From NCBI RefSeq assembly GCF_014650815.1, contig NZ_BMVR01000003.1, positions 248,001-312,000 of the forward strand: a stretch of 64,000 bases of DNA, in the 5' to 3' direction. The DNA comes from Streptomyces flavofungini (GTDB lineage Bacteria; Actinomycetota; Actinomycetes; Streptomycetales; Streptomycetaceae). Below the pieces are notes generated by a model. That model did not search any database. It saw only the letters and a program-made list of their open reading frames with translations, and was not told the origin of the DNA. Both the position numbers and the translations under genes were made by a program. Within the stretch, counting starts at the first letter, position 1; each line of letters starts with the position of its first letter. Shown here piece by piece: positions 8,349 through 15,757 of this stretch.

Positions 8349-8380
8349 ACATGGGAACATCCCATGTTTAAGAGTGTCAA
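8349..8380 (-). promoter_or_regulatory. 19-bp perfect palindrome and TTGACA box upstream of the GntR gene
   Basis: ACATGGGA-ACA-TCCCATGT at 8349-8367 is a perfect dyad, placed 90 nt before the GntR start. TTGACA on the reverse strand at 8380-8375 lies just upstream, with the palindrome covering the region where a -10 box would fall. This is the expected arrangement for autorepression. Confidence 0.65.
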
Positions 8381-8429
8381 CCGACCGGGTCCGCCGAACC
8401 CTGTGAAGTGATCTATGGGGGTCCGTTAC

Positions 8430-8451
8430 ATGATCTCGGGATGATCTCGGG
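8430..8451. repeat. perfect 11-bp tandem repeat (ATGATCTCGGG x2)
   Basis: Two adjacent identical 11-mers at 8430-8440 and 8441-8451, with a related GTGATCTATGGG just before (from 8408). They lie in the 287-bp gap between the divergent GntR and secreted-protein genes, upstream of a possible TTGATT box at 8477-8482, and could be binding sites for an activator. Confidence 0.7.
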
Positions 8452-8546
8452 AAATCCGTAATGCCGGACCAATAGGTTGATTGAGCACTCGCCGGAAGGC
8501 AGAGGGCATTTAGGGATATACGTACCGTGAGGGGAACATCGCCACC

Positions 8547-9206
8547 ATGCGTCACACCACCCACCGCCGCAGCACCCTTCGTACCGCCACCGTCGCCATC
8601 GCCGCCGGTGCGGCGCTCCTCGCCCCGGCCGCCGTCGCGCTGGCGAGCACCCCGGCCCCGCAGCGCGCCGCCGCACCGGCCGCCGCGCCCAAGCCGGTGA
8701 AGATCGACATCGGCGCCGGCGTCACCCTCCAGGTCAAGGGCGGCAAGCCGTACTACAACGGCAAGGCCCTCAAGCCCGGCCAGACCGTCGAAGACGGCAT
8801 CTACCTGCACCTGAGCGCCGACGGCAAGAAGCTGTACAGCAAGACGCAGGGCGGCGGCACGCCGTACGCGATCTGGGACGTCAAGACCGGCAAGAGCCTC
8901 GGCACCCAGAAGACCAGCCCCACCGCCAAGGTGAAGGCCGCCCTCACGGCCAAGCCGTCCACGACCTCCGTGAAGGCCTGGCAGGAACTGCGCGTCAGCG
9001 GCAAGGCCGCCGGCATCAAGGCCGGCACCAAGGTGGGCCTCCAGCAGAAGCAGCGCGGTACGTGGAAGTCGCTGCCCGCGACCACCACGGTCAACAAGTC
9101 CGGCTCGTACACGCTGCGCGTGAAGCTGGGCCTGAAGGGCAAGAACGAGCTGCGCATGAAGAGCGGCGCCACGCTGTCGCCGGTGTTCACGGTCACCGTG
9201 CGCTGA
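8547..9206 (+). CDS. small secreted protein of unknown function
   Basis: A 219-residue protein with a clear Sec signal (TLRTATVAIAAGAALLAPAA, cleavage near ALAS). The mature part is Lys-rich and basic: an N-terminal module with PYYNGKALKPGQTVEDGIYL and an apparent beta-sandwich C-terminal module (KPSTTSVKAWQELRVSGKAAG ends near VFTVTVR) that resembles the Ig-like repeats of many secreted Streptomyces proteins. No catalytic motif, LPXTG or Cys residues. GAGGGG lies 12 nt before ATG 8547. A 24-bp hairpin follows, so it is probably a single-gene transcript. I do not recognise a specific family. Confidence 0.8.
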   Translation: MRHTTHRRSTLRTATVAIAAGAALLAPAAVALASTPAPQRAAAPAAAPKPVKIDIGAGVTLQVKGGKPYYNGKALKPGQTVEDGIYLHLSADGKKLYSKTQGGGTPYAIWDVKTGKSLGTQKTSPTAKVKAALTAKPSTTSVKAWQELRVSGKAAGIKAGTKVGLQQKQRGTWKSLPATTTVNKSGSYTLRVKLGLKGKNELRMKSGATLSPVFTVTVR

Positions 9207-9232
9207 CCCTGCCGCCTCCCCCCTACGGCGCC

Positions 9233-9287
9233 GGGCCCCCGGCCCTCCGTCCGCGGATCATTCCCGCGGACGGAGGGCCGGGGGCCC
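9233..9287 (+). terminator. very strong terminator hairpin, 24-bp perfect stem
   Basis: Arms 9233-9256 and 9264-9287 are perfectly complementary over 24 bp with a 7-nt loop (ATCATTC). It starts 27 nt after the stop of the secreted-protein gene and there is no U run. Confidence 0.85.
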
Positions 9288-9369
9288 TCGGCGTTACGGC
9301 CGCTCGCACTCCCCGTCCCGGTGGCCCCGTGTGCGTCGAACGAACCCCGTCGGCTGATCGGCATCTGGA

Positions 9370-9397
9370 TTGTTCGTCTAAGGCATGTACATTATGT
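9370..9397 (+). promoter_or_regulatory. candidate promoter of the DauR-like regulator
   Basis: TTGTTC (9370-9375) and TTATGT (9392-9397) are spaced 16 nt. The AT-rich patch contains overlapping small palindromes ATGTACAT (9385-9392) and ACAT-T-ATGT (9389-9397) over the -10 box, a possible operator. It lies 110 nt before the regulator start. Confidence 0.45.
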
Positions 9398-9506
9398 CCA
9401 AGCAGTCGGGATCGCAGCGGCCGGACCGTAGGAGCGGGACCGTGCGGCAACGGGACCGCGGCAACGACACAGGACCGCAGCAACGACGGGGAGCACGAGG
9501 ACCGAC

Positions 9507-10250
9507 ATGAGCGCCGCGGACAGCCCGACAGCAGCCGATGCCGCCCTCGACGGCGACCGGAACGCCGAGCGGGACGCGATCCTCGCCGCGCTCGTCCCCG
9601 TGGCCGACGGCATCGCCGCCACCTTCGGGTCGCTGTGCGAAGTGGTCGTCCACGACTACCGGCGGCCGGAGGAGTCCGTCGTGTCGATCGCCGGGTCCGT
9701 GACCGGGCGCAGCGTCGGCGGCGCGATGAGCGAGATCGGGATGGGCATGCTCGCCCGCGGCGACGACGCGGGCGACGAGCTGAACTATCTGACCCGCACG
9801 CAGGACGGCAAGTTGGTCAAGTCGTCCACGATGCTGCTGCGCGACAGTGGCGACGCGGTGTTCGGCGCGCTGTGCGTCAACCTCGACATCACCGCCGTCC
9901 AGCAGGTCGGGGCGCTGATCGGTGAACTCGCCGGGGTGGCGACCCCGGCGGAGGTGCCGACGACCACGTTCGGCGACTCCGCCGAAGTCGTCGACGCCGT
10001 CGTCCGGTCCGTGGTCGACGCCTACCAGCTCCGGCGCAGCCGCCCGTGGGGCGAGCTCGACCGCGCCGAACGCGTCGAGCTGTTCCGGGGGTTGGACGAG
10101 CGCGGCGTGTTCGCGGTCCGGCGTGCGGTGCCGCAGGTGGCGGCCCGTCTCGGCATCTCCCGCGCCTCCGCGTACAACTACCTCGCCAAGGCCCGGGCCC
10201 AGGAGCCCCCGACGGCCGGGCCCGACACCGCACAGGGGGCATCCGCATGA
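9507..10250 (+). CDS. DauR/YheO-like transcriptional regulator (PAS-like + HTH)
   Basis: A 247-residue protein. Residues 20-150 resemble the YheO-type PAS-like sensor (LVPVADGIAATFGSLCEVVV, HDYRRPEESVV, GALCVNLDIT), and the C-terminus carries a short helix-turn-helix (VFAVRRAVPQVAARLGISRA, then YNYL) as in DauR, the regulator of D-arginine use. DauR relatives sit beside amino-acid-catabolic genes and sense a metabolite. Here the gene is coupled to a PLP dehydratase through an unusual double overlap at its 3' end, so control of amino acid breakdown is likely. Start ATG 9507 has GAGGACCGAC upstream. Confidence 0.85.
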   Translation: MSAADSPTAADAALDGDRNAERDAILAALVPVADGIAATFGSLCEVVVHDYRRPEESVVSIAGSVTGRSVGGAMSEIGMGMLARGDDAGDELNYLTRTQDGKLVKSSTMLLRDSGDAVFGALCVNLDITAVQQVGALIGELAGVATPAEVPTTTFGDSAEVVDAVVRSVVDAYQLRRSRPWGELDRAERVELFRGLDERGVFAVRRAVPQVAARLGISRASAYNYLAKARAQEPPTAGPDTAQGASA

Positions 10251-10273
10251 CGAGACAGGGAGCATCCGCATGA
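10232..10273 (+). repeat. duplicated RBS/start with an 8-codon bridging ORF
   Basis: A 19-bp segment (10232-10250, containing AGGGGGCATCCGCATGA) recurs at 10255-10273 with one mismatch. The first copy places an ATG at 10247 inside the regulator's stop (ATGA), opening an 8-codon ORF encoding MTRQGASA. That ORF's stop at 10271-10273 overlaps the dehydratase ATG at 10270 (again ATGA). Each copy also carries a Shine-Dalgarno-like AGGGRG. The result is two coupled start sites in series. Confidence 0.75.
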
Positions 10274-11238
10274 GCAGCACACCCCCGGTCACCCTCGACG
10301 ACGTCCGCGACGCCGCGGCCCGGCTCAAGGGCGTCGCGCACCGCACGCCCGTGCTGCGCTCGCGCACCCTCAACGCCCGTGTCGGCGCGGAGGTGTTCCT
10401 CAAGTGCGAGAACCACCAGCGCGTCGGCGCCTTCAAGTTCCGCGGCGCCTACAACGCCGTGTCGCGTCTCTCGCCGGAGCAACTGGCCAAGGGCATCGCG
10501 TCGTTCTCCTCCGGCAACCACGCCCAGGCCGTCGCCCTCGCCGCCCGCGAACTGGGCAGCAGCGCCGTCATCGTCATGCCCGAGGACACCCCGCGCTCCA
10601 AGCGGGAGGCCGCCGAGGGGTACGGCGCCGAGATCGTCACGTACGACCGCTACACCGGCGACCGCGTCGCCATCGGCGCGGCCCTGGCCGCCGAGCGCGG
10701 CCTCGCCCTGATCCCGCCGTACGAGCACCCGCACGTCATCGCGGGCCAGGGCACTGCCGCCCTTGAACTCATGGAGGAGGTCGGCGAGTTGGACCTGCTC
10801 CTGGTGCCGGTCGGCGGCGGGGGGCTGATCGCGGGCAGCGCCACCGCCGTGAAGGGCCTGAGCGGTGACGTCCGCGTGGTCGGCGTCGAGCCGGCGGCGG
10901 GCGACGACACCAAGCGCTCGCTCGCGGCCGGACACCGGGTGACGATCCCCGTGCCGCGCACCATCGCCGACGGCCAAGCCGCCGAGATCCCGGGCGAGTT
11001 GACGTTCTCCATCAACAAGCGGCTCGTCGACGACATCGCCCTCGTCTCCGACGACGACATCCGGGACGCGATGCGGTTCGCCTTCGAACGCCTGAAGACC
11101 GTCGTCGAGCCCAGCGGCGCCACGGCCCTCGCGGCCGCCCTCAGCGGCCGTGTCGACCGCGTACCGCCCCGCATCGGGATCATCCTCTCCGGCGGCAACG
11201 TCGACGCCGGGCGCTTCGCGGAACTCTGCGGGTCCTGA
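10270..11238 (+). CDS. threonine/serine dehydratase (PLP fold type II)
   Basis: A 322-residue catabolic ammonia-lyase without a regulatory domain. The PLP lysine is Lys56 in GAFKFRGA, with SSGNHAQAVALAA contacting the cofactor phosphate-binding side and the glycine loop VPVGGGGLIAGSA binding phosphate. Such enzymes convert L-threonine to 2-oxobutanoate or L-serine to pyruvate plus ammonia; close relatives are also threo-3-hydroxyaspartate ammonia-lyases or serine racemases, which cannot be told apart by eye. The lack of an ACT domain makes it a degradative rather than an isoleucine-biosynthetic enzyme. It starts at ATG 10270 with AGGGAG upstream and is translationally linked to the DauR-like regulator. 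Confidence 0.9.
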   Translation: MSSTPPVTLDDVRDAAARLKGVAHRTPVLRSRTLNARVGAEVFLKCENHQRVGAFKFRGAYNAVSRLSPEQLAKGIASFSSGNHAQAVALAARELGSSAVIVMPEDTPRSKREAAEGYGAEIVTYDRYTGDRVAIGAALAAERGLALIPPYEHPHVIAGQGTAALELMEEVGELDLLLVPVGGGGLIAGSATAVKGLSGDVRVVGVEPAAGDDTKRSLAAGHRVTIPVPRTIADGQAAEIPGELTFSINKRLVDDIALVSDDDIRDAMRFAFERLKTVVEPSGATALAAALSGRVDRVPPRIGIILSGGNVDAGRFAELCGS

Positions 11239-11291
11239 CCGGTCAGGCCCCGGGGGCACGGCGGACGACGTGACCCCGCACGGCTGGGCGG

Positions 11292-11978
11292 TCAGTCGCG
11301 CAGCAGCCCCGCGACCCGCTCGGCCGTCCACCGCCCCGCCGCCCCCGGGCACGCCGCCAGGTACCCGGCCACGGCGGTCTCGTCCCACGCCGCCGCCTCC
11401 AGGAGCCCGGCCGCCAGGTGCCGGAGATATCCCTCGGCGGGGGCGTTGAGCGGCACGTCCCCCAGCGCCCACGGAGCGGTGAACGTGAGCACCGGCAGGC
11501 CGTCCAGCGTCCCCGGGCACACCAGCGTCTCGTAGCGCCCCTCGCCGAGCCGGGCCCGGCCGTCGCGCAGCGCCGGGGTCAGGTCGGGGCCCGTCCCCGG
11601 CGCGCGGTACATCTCCTGGGCCGCGATGTCGCGGAACTGCTCCGCCGTCACCAGATGGGCGCGCGCGTACACCCGCCCCCGCGCGTCGGGGTCGTAGAAC
11701 GCCCGGCCACCCGACCAGAGCGCGGACTCGGTCGCGAAGTACACGACGCCCCGCAGCTCCACGGGCACCGAGGCCCGGGGCGGACGCGGGTCCCGGCAGC
11801 CGGGGGAGGCCAGCGAGGCGCCGGGAGGCCGGCCGCCCTCGATGTAGTGCAGGAGGCGGCCCCGCCGCGTGTTGGAGCCGTAGGCCGCGTACCAGACCAG
11901 CTCGGGCACGACCGGCTCCGCCTGCTCCGCACCGCCGGGCTCCGGCCCCGGCGCCTGGACCGTCCGTACCCGGCTCAC
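11292..11978 (-). CDS. gamma-glutamylcyclotransferase-like (YGSN motif) protein
   Basis: A 228-residue cytosolic protein. The N-terminal WYAAYGSN is the substrate-loop signature of the gamma-glutamylcyclotransferase fold, followed by GRLLHYIEGG and a mid-region VVYFATESALWSGGRAFYDP. Homologues in Streptomyces are hypothetical or loosely named; the conserved YGSN and the downstream acidic residues suggest a fold match rather than a proven activity. The start is taken as GTG 11976-11978, which overlaps the TetR stop as GTGA, so translation is coupled to the regulator gene. A longer ATG-initiated frame exists but runs inside the TetR gene. Confidence 0.75.
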   Translation of the reverse strand: MSRVRTVQAPGPEPGGAEQAEPVVPELVWYAAYGSNTRRGRLLHYIEGGRPPGASLASPGCRDPRPPRASVPVELRGVVYFATESALWSGGRAFYDPDARGRVYARAHLVTAEQFRDIAAQEMYRAPGTGPDLTPALRDGRARLGEGRYETLVCPGTLDGLPVLTFTAPWALGDVPLNAPAEGYLRHLAAGLLEAAAWDETAVAGYLAACPGAAGRWTAERVAGLLRD

Positions 11979-12598
11979 GTCTTGAACGTCCCCTCCGGCG
12001 GCTCGTCGCCCGGCGGGACGCCGCAGTTCCAGTCCAGGTCGTACCGCTGGAACAGCTCGGCGCGCAGTACGTCGAACGGCATCGGCGCGCCCGGGATGAG
12101 CAGCGCGAAGACCGCGCCCATCAGCAGGGCGCGCAGCATCCGGTAGTCCGTCTCGGCCTCCGGCGACCCGTGCCGGGACACCGCCTCCCGCAGCAGGAAC
12201 GCAAGACGCTGCTGCTCGGGGCACTGCACGAAGCCCTCGGCCTGCAGGATGCCCGCCATGTGCGTGCGCATCAGCTTCGGCTGGTCGCGGGCGAGGCCGA
12301 GGATCGCGTCGATGGCGCGGGCCAGCAGCTCGTCGCCGTCCTCCGTGCGCGGCTCCCGCTCGAGCCCGGCCTGCAGCGTCATGTGCATCAGACGGTGCAC
12401 GGCCGACTGCAGGAGCTGCCGCTTTCCCGGGAAGTAGTACGACACCAGGCCGCGCGCCGAACCGGCCCGGTCGGCTATGTCGCCGAGGGTCGTGGCCTCG
12501 TACCCGCGCTCGCTGACCAGCTCCACCGTCGCCTGCAGAAGCCGCTCGCGGGAACGTCGGCGCAACTCTTCATTGACCGATGGGCTACGCGGGGACAT
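11975..12598 (-). CDS. TetR family transcriptional regulator
   Basis: A 207-residue regulator. The DNA-binding domain occupies residues 12-60 (RERLLQATVELVSERGYEAT, then LGDIADRAGSARGLVSYYFP, GKRQLL); the rest is the helical ligand domain with LMHMTLQAGLE and an acidic patch. The gene heads a two-gene unit with the YGSN protein, overlapping it by GTGA. An inverted repeat TGGCT-CAC-AGCCA lies just downstream of a TATATT -10 box 33 nt before the start, which points to autorepression. RBS CAGGAG is 6-9 nt before ATG 12596-12598. Confidence 0.92.
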   Translation of the reverse strand: MSPRSPSVNEELRRRSRERLLQATVELVSERGYEATTLGDIADRAGSARGLVSYYFPGKRQLLQSAVHRLMHMTLQAGLEREPRTEDGDELLARAIDAILGLARDQPKLMRTHMAGILQAEGFVQCPEQQRLAFLLREAVSRHGSPEAETDYRMLRALLMGAVFALLIPGAPMPFDVLRAELFQRYDLDWNCGVPPGDEPPEGTFKT

Positions 12599-12618
12599 CC
12601 TGTAACTCCTGCGTTGAC

Positions 12619-12636
12619 TGGCTCACAGCCAATATA
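12619..12636 (-). promoter_or_regulatory. -10 box and operator of the TetR gene
   Basis: On the reverse strand TATATT (12636-12631) is followed at once by the dyad TGGCT-GTG-AGCCA (12631-12619). The dyad would cover the transcription start, the usual place for a repressor site. Confidence 0.6.
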
Positions 12637-12680
12637 CTCAGGAAGACCCGGCCCTGGCCGTCATGGGCCGGTGCGGCCTG

Positions 12681-12715
12681 GGGCAGGCAACACCGCGGGG
12701 GAGTGTTGCCTGCCC
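12681..12715 (+). terminator. 12-bp hairpin followed by TTT upstream of DUF2630
   Basis: GGGCAGGCAACA (12681-12692) pairs perfectly with TGTTGCCTGCCC (12704-12715), loop 11 nt, then TTTGG. No forward gene ends here, so it is either an attenuator in the DUF2630 leader or insulation between two divergent genes. Confidence 0.6.
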
Positions 12716-12819
12716 TTTGGCAGCCGCGGGCCCGGGCTGTCGTGCCCGCCGCCGCGCTCTTCTCGCGGATCCGGCTCCGCCTCCTTACAGTGGGCCTGGG
12801 GCCGAGGAGGCGCTTGGAC

Positions 12820-13065
12820 ATGGACCAACAGCAGATTCTGGCGCGGATCACCGACATGGTCGACGCCGAGAAGACCCTGCGGGAATCGCTCGCGTCCGGA
12901 GCGATCGACGAGACCACGGAGCGGGCCCGCCTGAGCGTCCTGGAACGGGAACTCGACCAGTGCTGGGACCTGCTCCGCAGGCGCCGGGCGAAGGAAGAGT
13001 TCGGCGGCGATCCCGACACGGTGCGGGTGCGCCCGGCGGCGCAGGTCGAGGGCTACCAGTCCTGA
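12820..13065 (+). CDS. DUF2630 family small protein
   Basis: An 81-residue, almost wholly helical protein of the DUF2630 family. The N-terminus MDQQQILARITDMVDAEK and the central RLSVLERELDQCWDLLRRRR are the conserved parts, the latter forming a leucine-rich amphipathic helix that probably dimerises; RRRRAKEEFGGDP follows and the tail is PAAQVEGYQS. The function is unknown; the family is widespread in actinobacteria. No signal or membrane segment. GAGGAGG lies 10 nt before ATG 12820. Monocistronic, with a hairpin in its leader and convergent with the HAD gene 73 bp away. Confidence 0.85.
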   Translation: MDQQQILARITDMVDAEKTLRESLASGAIDETTERARLSVLERELDQCWDLLRRRRAKEEFGGDPDTVRVRPAAQVEGYQS

Positions 13066-13137
13066 AGGCGTGGGCAGTGGGCGCCTGAACCGGACGGGGC
13101 CGGCCTGCCCCGGACGTCGGGCGGGTGGCGCCTGACC

Positions 13138-13848
13138 TCAGCGTGCGCCCGCGCCCTCGACGAGCCCCAGCACCGGCCGCAGCCCGGCGGGCCGCCGCGC
13201 CACCGGCAGATGCTCCACGAAGTGCACCGCACAGCCCAACGCGGCCGCACCCCCGTCCGCACGCCGGTCGTCGCCCACCATCAGTGTGTCCTCCGGAGCC
13301 ACCCCGAGCCCGGCGCAGGCCTGCGCGAAAAGCCTGACGTCCGGCTTCTGCACGGCATGCTCGTACGACAGGACGTACACGTCGACGTACGGGTCCAGGC
13401 CGTGCGCCCGGAAGACGGGCCGCAGATCCCACCCGATGTTGCTGACGACCCCCACGCGTACGCCGAGCGCCCGCAGCCCCCGCAAGACCTCGGTCGAGTC
13501 GTCGTACGGCCGCCACGCCTCCGGAGTCCGATGGCGCTCGTACAGGGCGTCGTACAGCGCGGGCTCCGGCAGCTCCACGGTGCGGGCGAGGCCCGTGTAC
13601 GCCGCCCGGTGCAGCTCCGCGCTCTCGTCACGCCGCGCCCACAGCTCCGCCAGCGCATCCGGTACGTCGACGGTCGGCGAGCCGCCCGGCAGCGCGCCCG
13701 CCCGGTCCAGCGCGTCCGCGAGCCGCGCCACCTCGTCCTCCGGCAGGGTCAGCCGAAGCGCGGCGAGGGTGCCGCGCAGCCAGGAAGCGGTGGACTCGAT
13801 GCGGAACAGCGTCCCGGAGAAGTCGAAGAGCACGCCCTTGATCGCCAT
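13138..13848 (-). CDS. HAD superfamily hydrolase (subfamily IA)
   Basis: A 236-residue Rossmann-fold phosphatase-like protein. Motif I is VLFDFSGTLF: the nucleophile Asp9 is present, but the usual second Asp (DxD) is Ser11. Motif II is VGVVSNIG, motif III the Lys of VQKPD and motif IV VGDDRRAD. The four-helix cap lies between motifs I and II. Loss of the general acid Asp should weaken classical phosphatase activity, yet DFSGT versions are found in other Streptomyces, so the protein may act on an unusual substrate or bind rather than cleave. Start ATG 13846-13848. No operon partner is obvious. Confidence 0.85.
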   Translation of the reverse strand: MAIKGVLFDFSGTLFRIESTASWLRGTLAALRLTLPEDEVARLADALDRAGALPGGSPTVDVPDALAELWARRDESAELHRAAYTGLARTVELPEPALYDALYERHRTPEAWRPYDDSTEVLRGLRALGVRVGVVSNIGWDLRPVFRAHGLDPYVDVYVLSYEHAVQKPDVRLFAQACAGLGVAPEDTLMVGDDRRADGGAAALGCAVHFVEHLPVARRPAGLRPVLGLVEGAGAR

Positions 13849-13961
13849 GGGGCGATCCTCCGGGACCGGGCGAAGGGGGGTCAAGGACGCCGCCGGGTAC
13901 CGGAGGGGGACAACGGCGCGGTCGGCCCGGCTGTCGGGGAAGCGGGCCGCCCGGACGCGCG

Positions 13962-14654
13962 TCAGACGCGTCCGGCCCGCTCCGGCCGCTGCTCCTCCGG
14001 TGCGAAACGCTCGTACACCGCCACGGCCAGCGCCACCGTCAGCCCGCCCAGCAGCGTGCCCGCCACGACGTCCGACGCCCAGTGCACCCCGAGCCACACC
14101 CGCGTGAACCCCACACCCACCACCGACACCACGACCACAGCGAGCCCCGCGCGCCACACCGGCACCCCCACGCCGTACAGCCGCATCAGCCACAGCATCA
14201 GGCCGCACACCACGGTCGCGGTCATCGCGTGCCCGGAGGGGAACGCCGCGTAGTTCGCGGAGTCCACCGGGTCCGGCCACACCGGCCGCTCCCGCCCCAC
14301 CGCGGCCTTCAGCCCCTGCTGCACCAGCGTGCCGAGCAGGCAGGTGGCGGCGAGCCAGGCCGCGAGCCACCACGTGCGCCGGGCCAGCAGCCACAGCACG
14401 ACGACGGTGACCAGGGCGCGCATCGTCCAGGGGTCCCAGACCCAGTCCGTCAGGATGCGCGCGGTGTGGGTCAGGGTCGAGTGGTCGACGGCCCAGCGGT
14501 GGGTGGTGCGTGCGATGTCGCCGTCGAGGCTGAGCAGGGGGTGCCAGTCGGCGGCCACCAGGACGAGGAGCAGCACGGACGGGGCGGCGAGGAACAGGGC
14601 GGCGCGCGGGGCGCGGGTGGTGCGCCGGGTCGCTGCGGGCGGTGCGGAAGGCAT
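13962..14654 (-). CDS. PAP2 family membrane phosphatase
   Basis: A 230-residue integral membrane protein with about five or six helices. The three-part phosphatase signature is complete: KAAVGRERP, PSGHA and RVWLGVHWASD, with the two catalytic histidines. Proteins of this type dephosphorylate lipid substrates such as phosphatidate or undecaprenyl diphosphate on the outer face of the membrane. I prefer ATG 14652-14654, preceded by CCAGGATC, over the in-frame GTG 33 nt earlier. It follows the M56 peptidase gene after 33 bp on the same strand and is probably cotranscribed with it. Confidence 0.9.
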   Translation of the reverse strand: MPSAPPAATRRTTRAPRAALFLAAPSVLLLVLVAADWHPLLSLDGDIARTTHRWAVDHSTLTHTARILTDWVWDPWTMRALVTVVVLWLLARRTWWLAAWLAATCLLGTLVQQGLKAAVGRERPVWPDPVDSANYAAFPSGHAMTATVVCGLMLWLMRLYGVGVPVWRAGLAVVVVSVVGVGFTRVWLGVHWASDVVAGTLLGGLTVALAVAVYERFAPEEQRPERAGRV

Positions 14655-14687
14655 GCGGTGATCCTGGCCGATGGAGGGCGGCGGCAC

Positions 14688-15620
14688 CTAACCGAGGGCG
14701 CGCAGCGCCGGGACGAAGGCCACGAGGAGGGGGACGACGGGGACGAGCGCGGCGGCCGCCGTGAGCCGAAGGCGGCGCCCGGCGGTGAGCCGCGGGCGGG
14801 CCGACAGGAGCCGGTGCACGCGCTGCGGAACATGCGCCTGCGGGGTCGGGCAGGGCCCGAACACGCCCCGCTCCTCGTTGAGTTCGACGAGGGCGAGGGC
14901 GATGGTGAGCCGTCCGAAGCGGCGGGACGCGACGTCGTCGGCGGCCAGCTCCACCAGCCGGTGCATCTCGTCGCGGAACGCGGCGAAGACGGGAACCTGC
15001 GGGAAGCCCGCGGCGAGCGCACCCGAGCAGTGCAGCAGCCAGTCGTGCCTGGCCTGCGCGTGCCCCTGCTCGTGGGCGAGCACCGCATCGAGCTGACGGC
15101 CCTTCAGACGGCGCAACGCGGCGGTGGTGATGACCAGTTGGGGCGCGGCGCCGGGCAGCCACCAGGCGTCGGGCCGCTCGCCCTCCAGCACCACGAGCCG
15201 GTCGGCGCCGGGCTCCTCGCCGGGCAACAGCGGTGCCCGCACGACGAGTTCGGCTCGCCGCTTGCCGCGCCGGGTGCGGGCCCGGGCGATCTCCCGGGTG
15301 AGCATCGCGGCGGTCCACACGCCACCGCACGCGAGCGCCACCGCCGTCGCGGCCGCCCACGGGGTCGGTCCGAGCGCGTACGCCTCCACGACGTCACGAG
15401 GAGCGGGCGCGAACAGCTGCCCCCGCACCGCCTGCCAGGCGGACGCCGCACTGAACGTCATCGACAGCGCGCAGCACAACAGGACACCCGCCACCACGCA
15501 CTGCCACGCCCACAGCGCGACCACCGGTTCGCGCTCCACCCAGTCGGCCCTCGCGAGCAGCCTGGGGGCGACGACGGCGGTCAGCGCGCCCAGCAGCAAC
15601 AGCGCGACGGGGACCATCAT
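14688..15620 (-). CDS. M56 family (BlaR1-type) membrane metallopeptidase
   Basis: A 310-residue membrane protein with helices at about residues 3-20, 38-58 and 88-108 and a C-terminal helix near 285-305. The zinc signature is HEQGH at residues 183-187 with a downstream Glu in LVELAADDVAS. It resembles the protease half of BlaR1/MecR1 but has no extracellular penicillin-binding sensor. In many actinobacteria such genes pair with a BlaI repressor; none lies beside it here. Instead it sits between DUF5134 and PAP2 genes in the same orientation. Intramembrane or juxtamembrane proteolysis of an unknown target is the likely role. Confidence 0.9.
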   Translation of the reverse strand: MMVPVALLLLGALTAVVAPRLLARADWVEREPVVALWAWQCVVAGVLLCCALSMTFSAASAWQAVRGQLFAPAPRDVVEAYALGPTPWAAATAVALACGGVWTAAMLTREIARARTRRGKRRAELVVRAPLLPGEEPGADRLVVLEGERPDAWWLPGAAPQLVITTAALRRLKGRQLDAVLAHEQGHAQARHDWLLHCSGALAAGFPQVPVFAAFRDEMHRLVELAADDVASRRFGRLTIALALVELNEERGVFGPCPTPQAHVPQRVHRLLSARPRLTAGRRLRLTAAAALVPVVPLLVAFVPALRALG

Positions 15621-15757
15621 GGGTCAACCCTATGAGGGGGGCACCGCACGGGGGTATGGGCAGCCCCCGCAAGTGACGTACGCCACGACGGAATCAGGCG
15701 TCACCGGCGCGCGGCCCTCCCGCACACCCCACCCACCCGCCCGGCGCGCAGCGCCCC

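Noticed and set aside
13138..15360. Apparent giant fusion of HAD phosphatase with upstream sequence
   Set aside because: The frame is open only because of high G+C; the PAP2 and M56 genes in other frames are the real ones there, and the HAD gene starts at 13848.
15621..15757. CsoR-like copper operator before the M56 gene
   Set aside because: A CCCATACCCCC run is present but the matching GGGGGTAT arm is not symmetrical, so evidence is insufficient.
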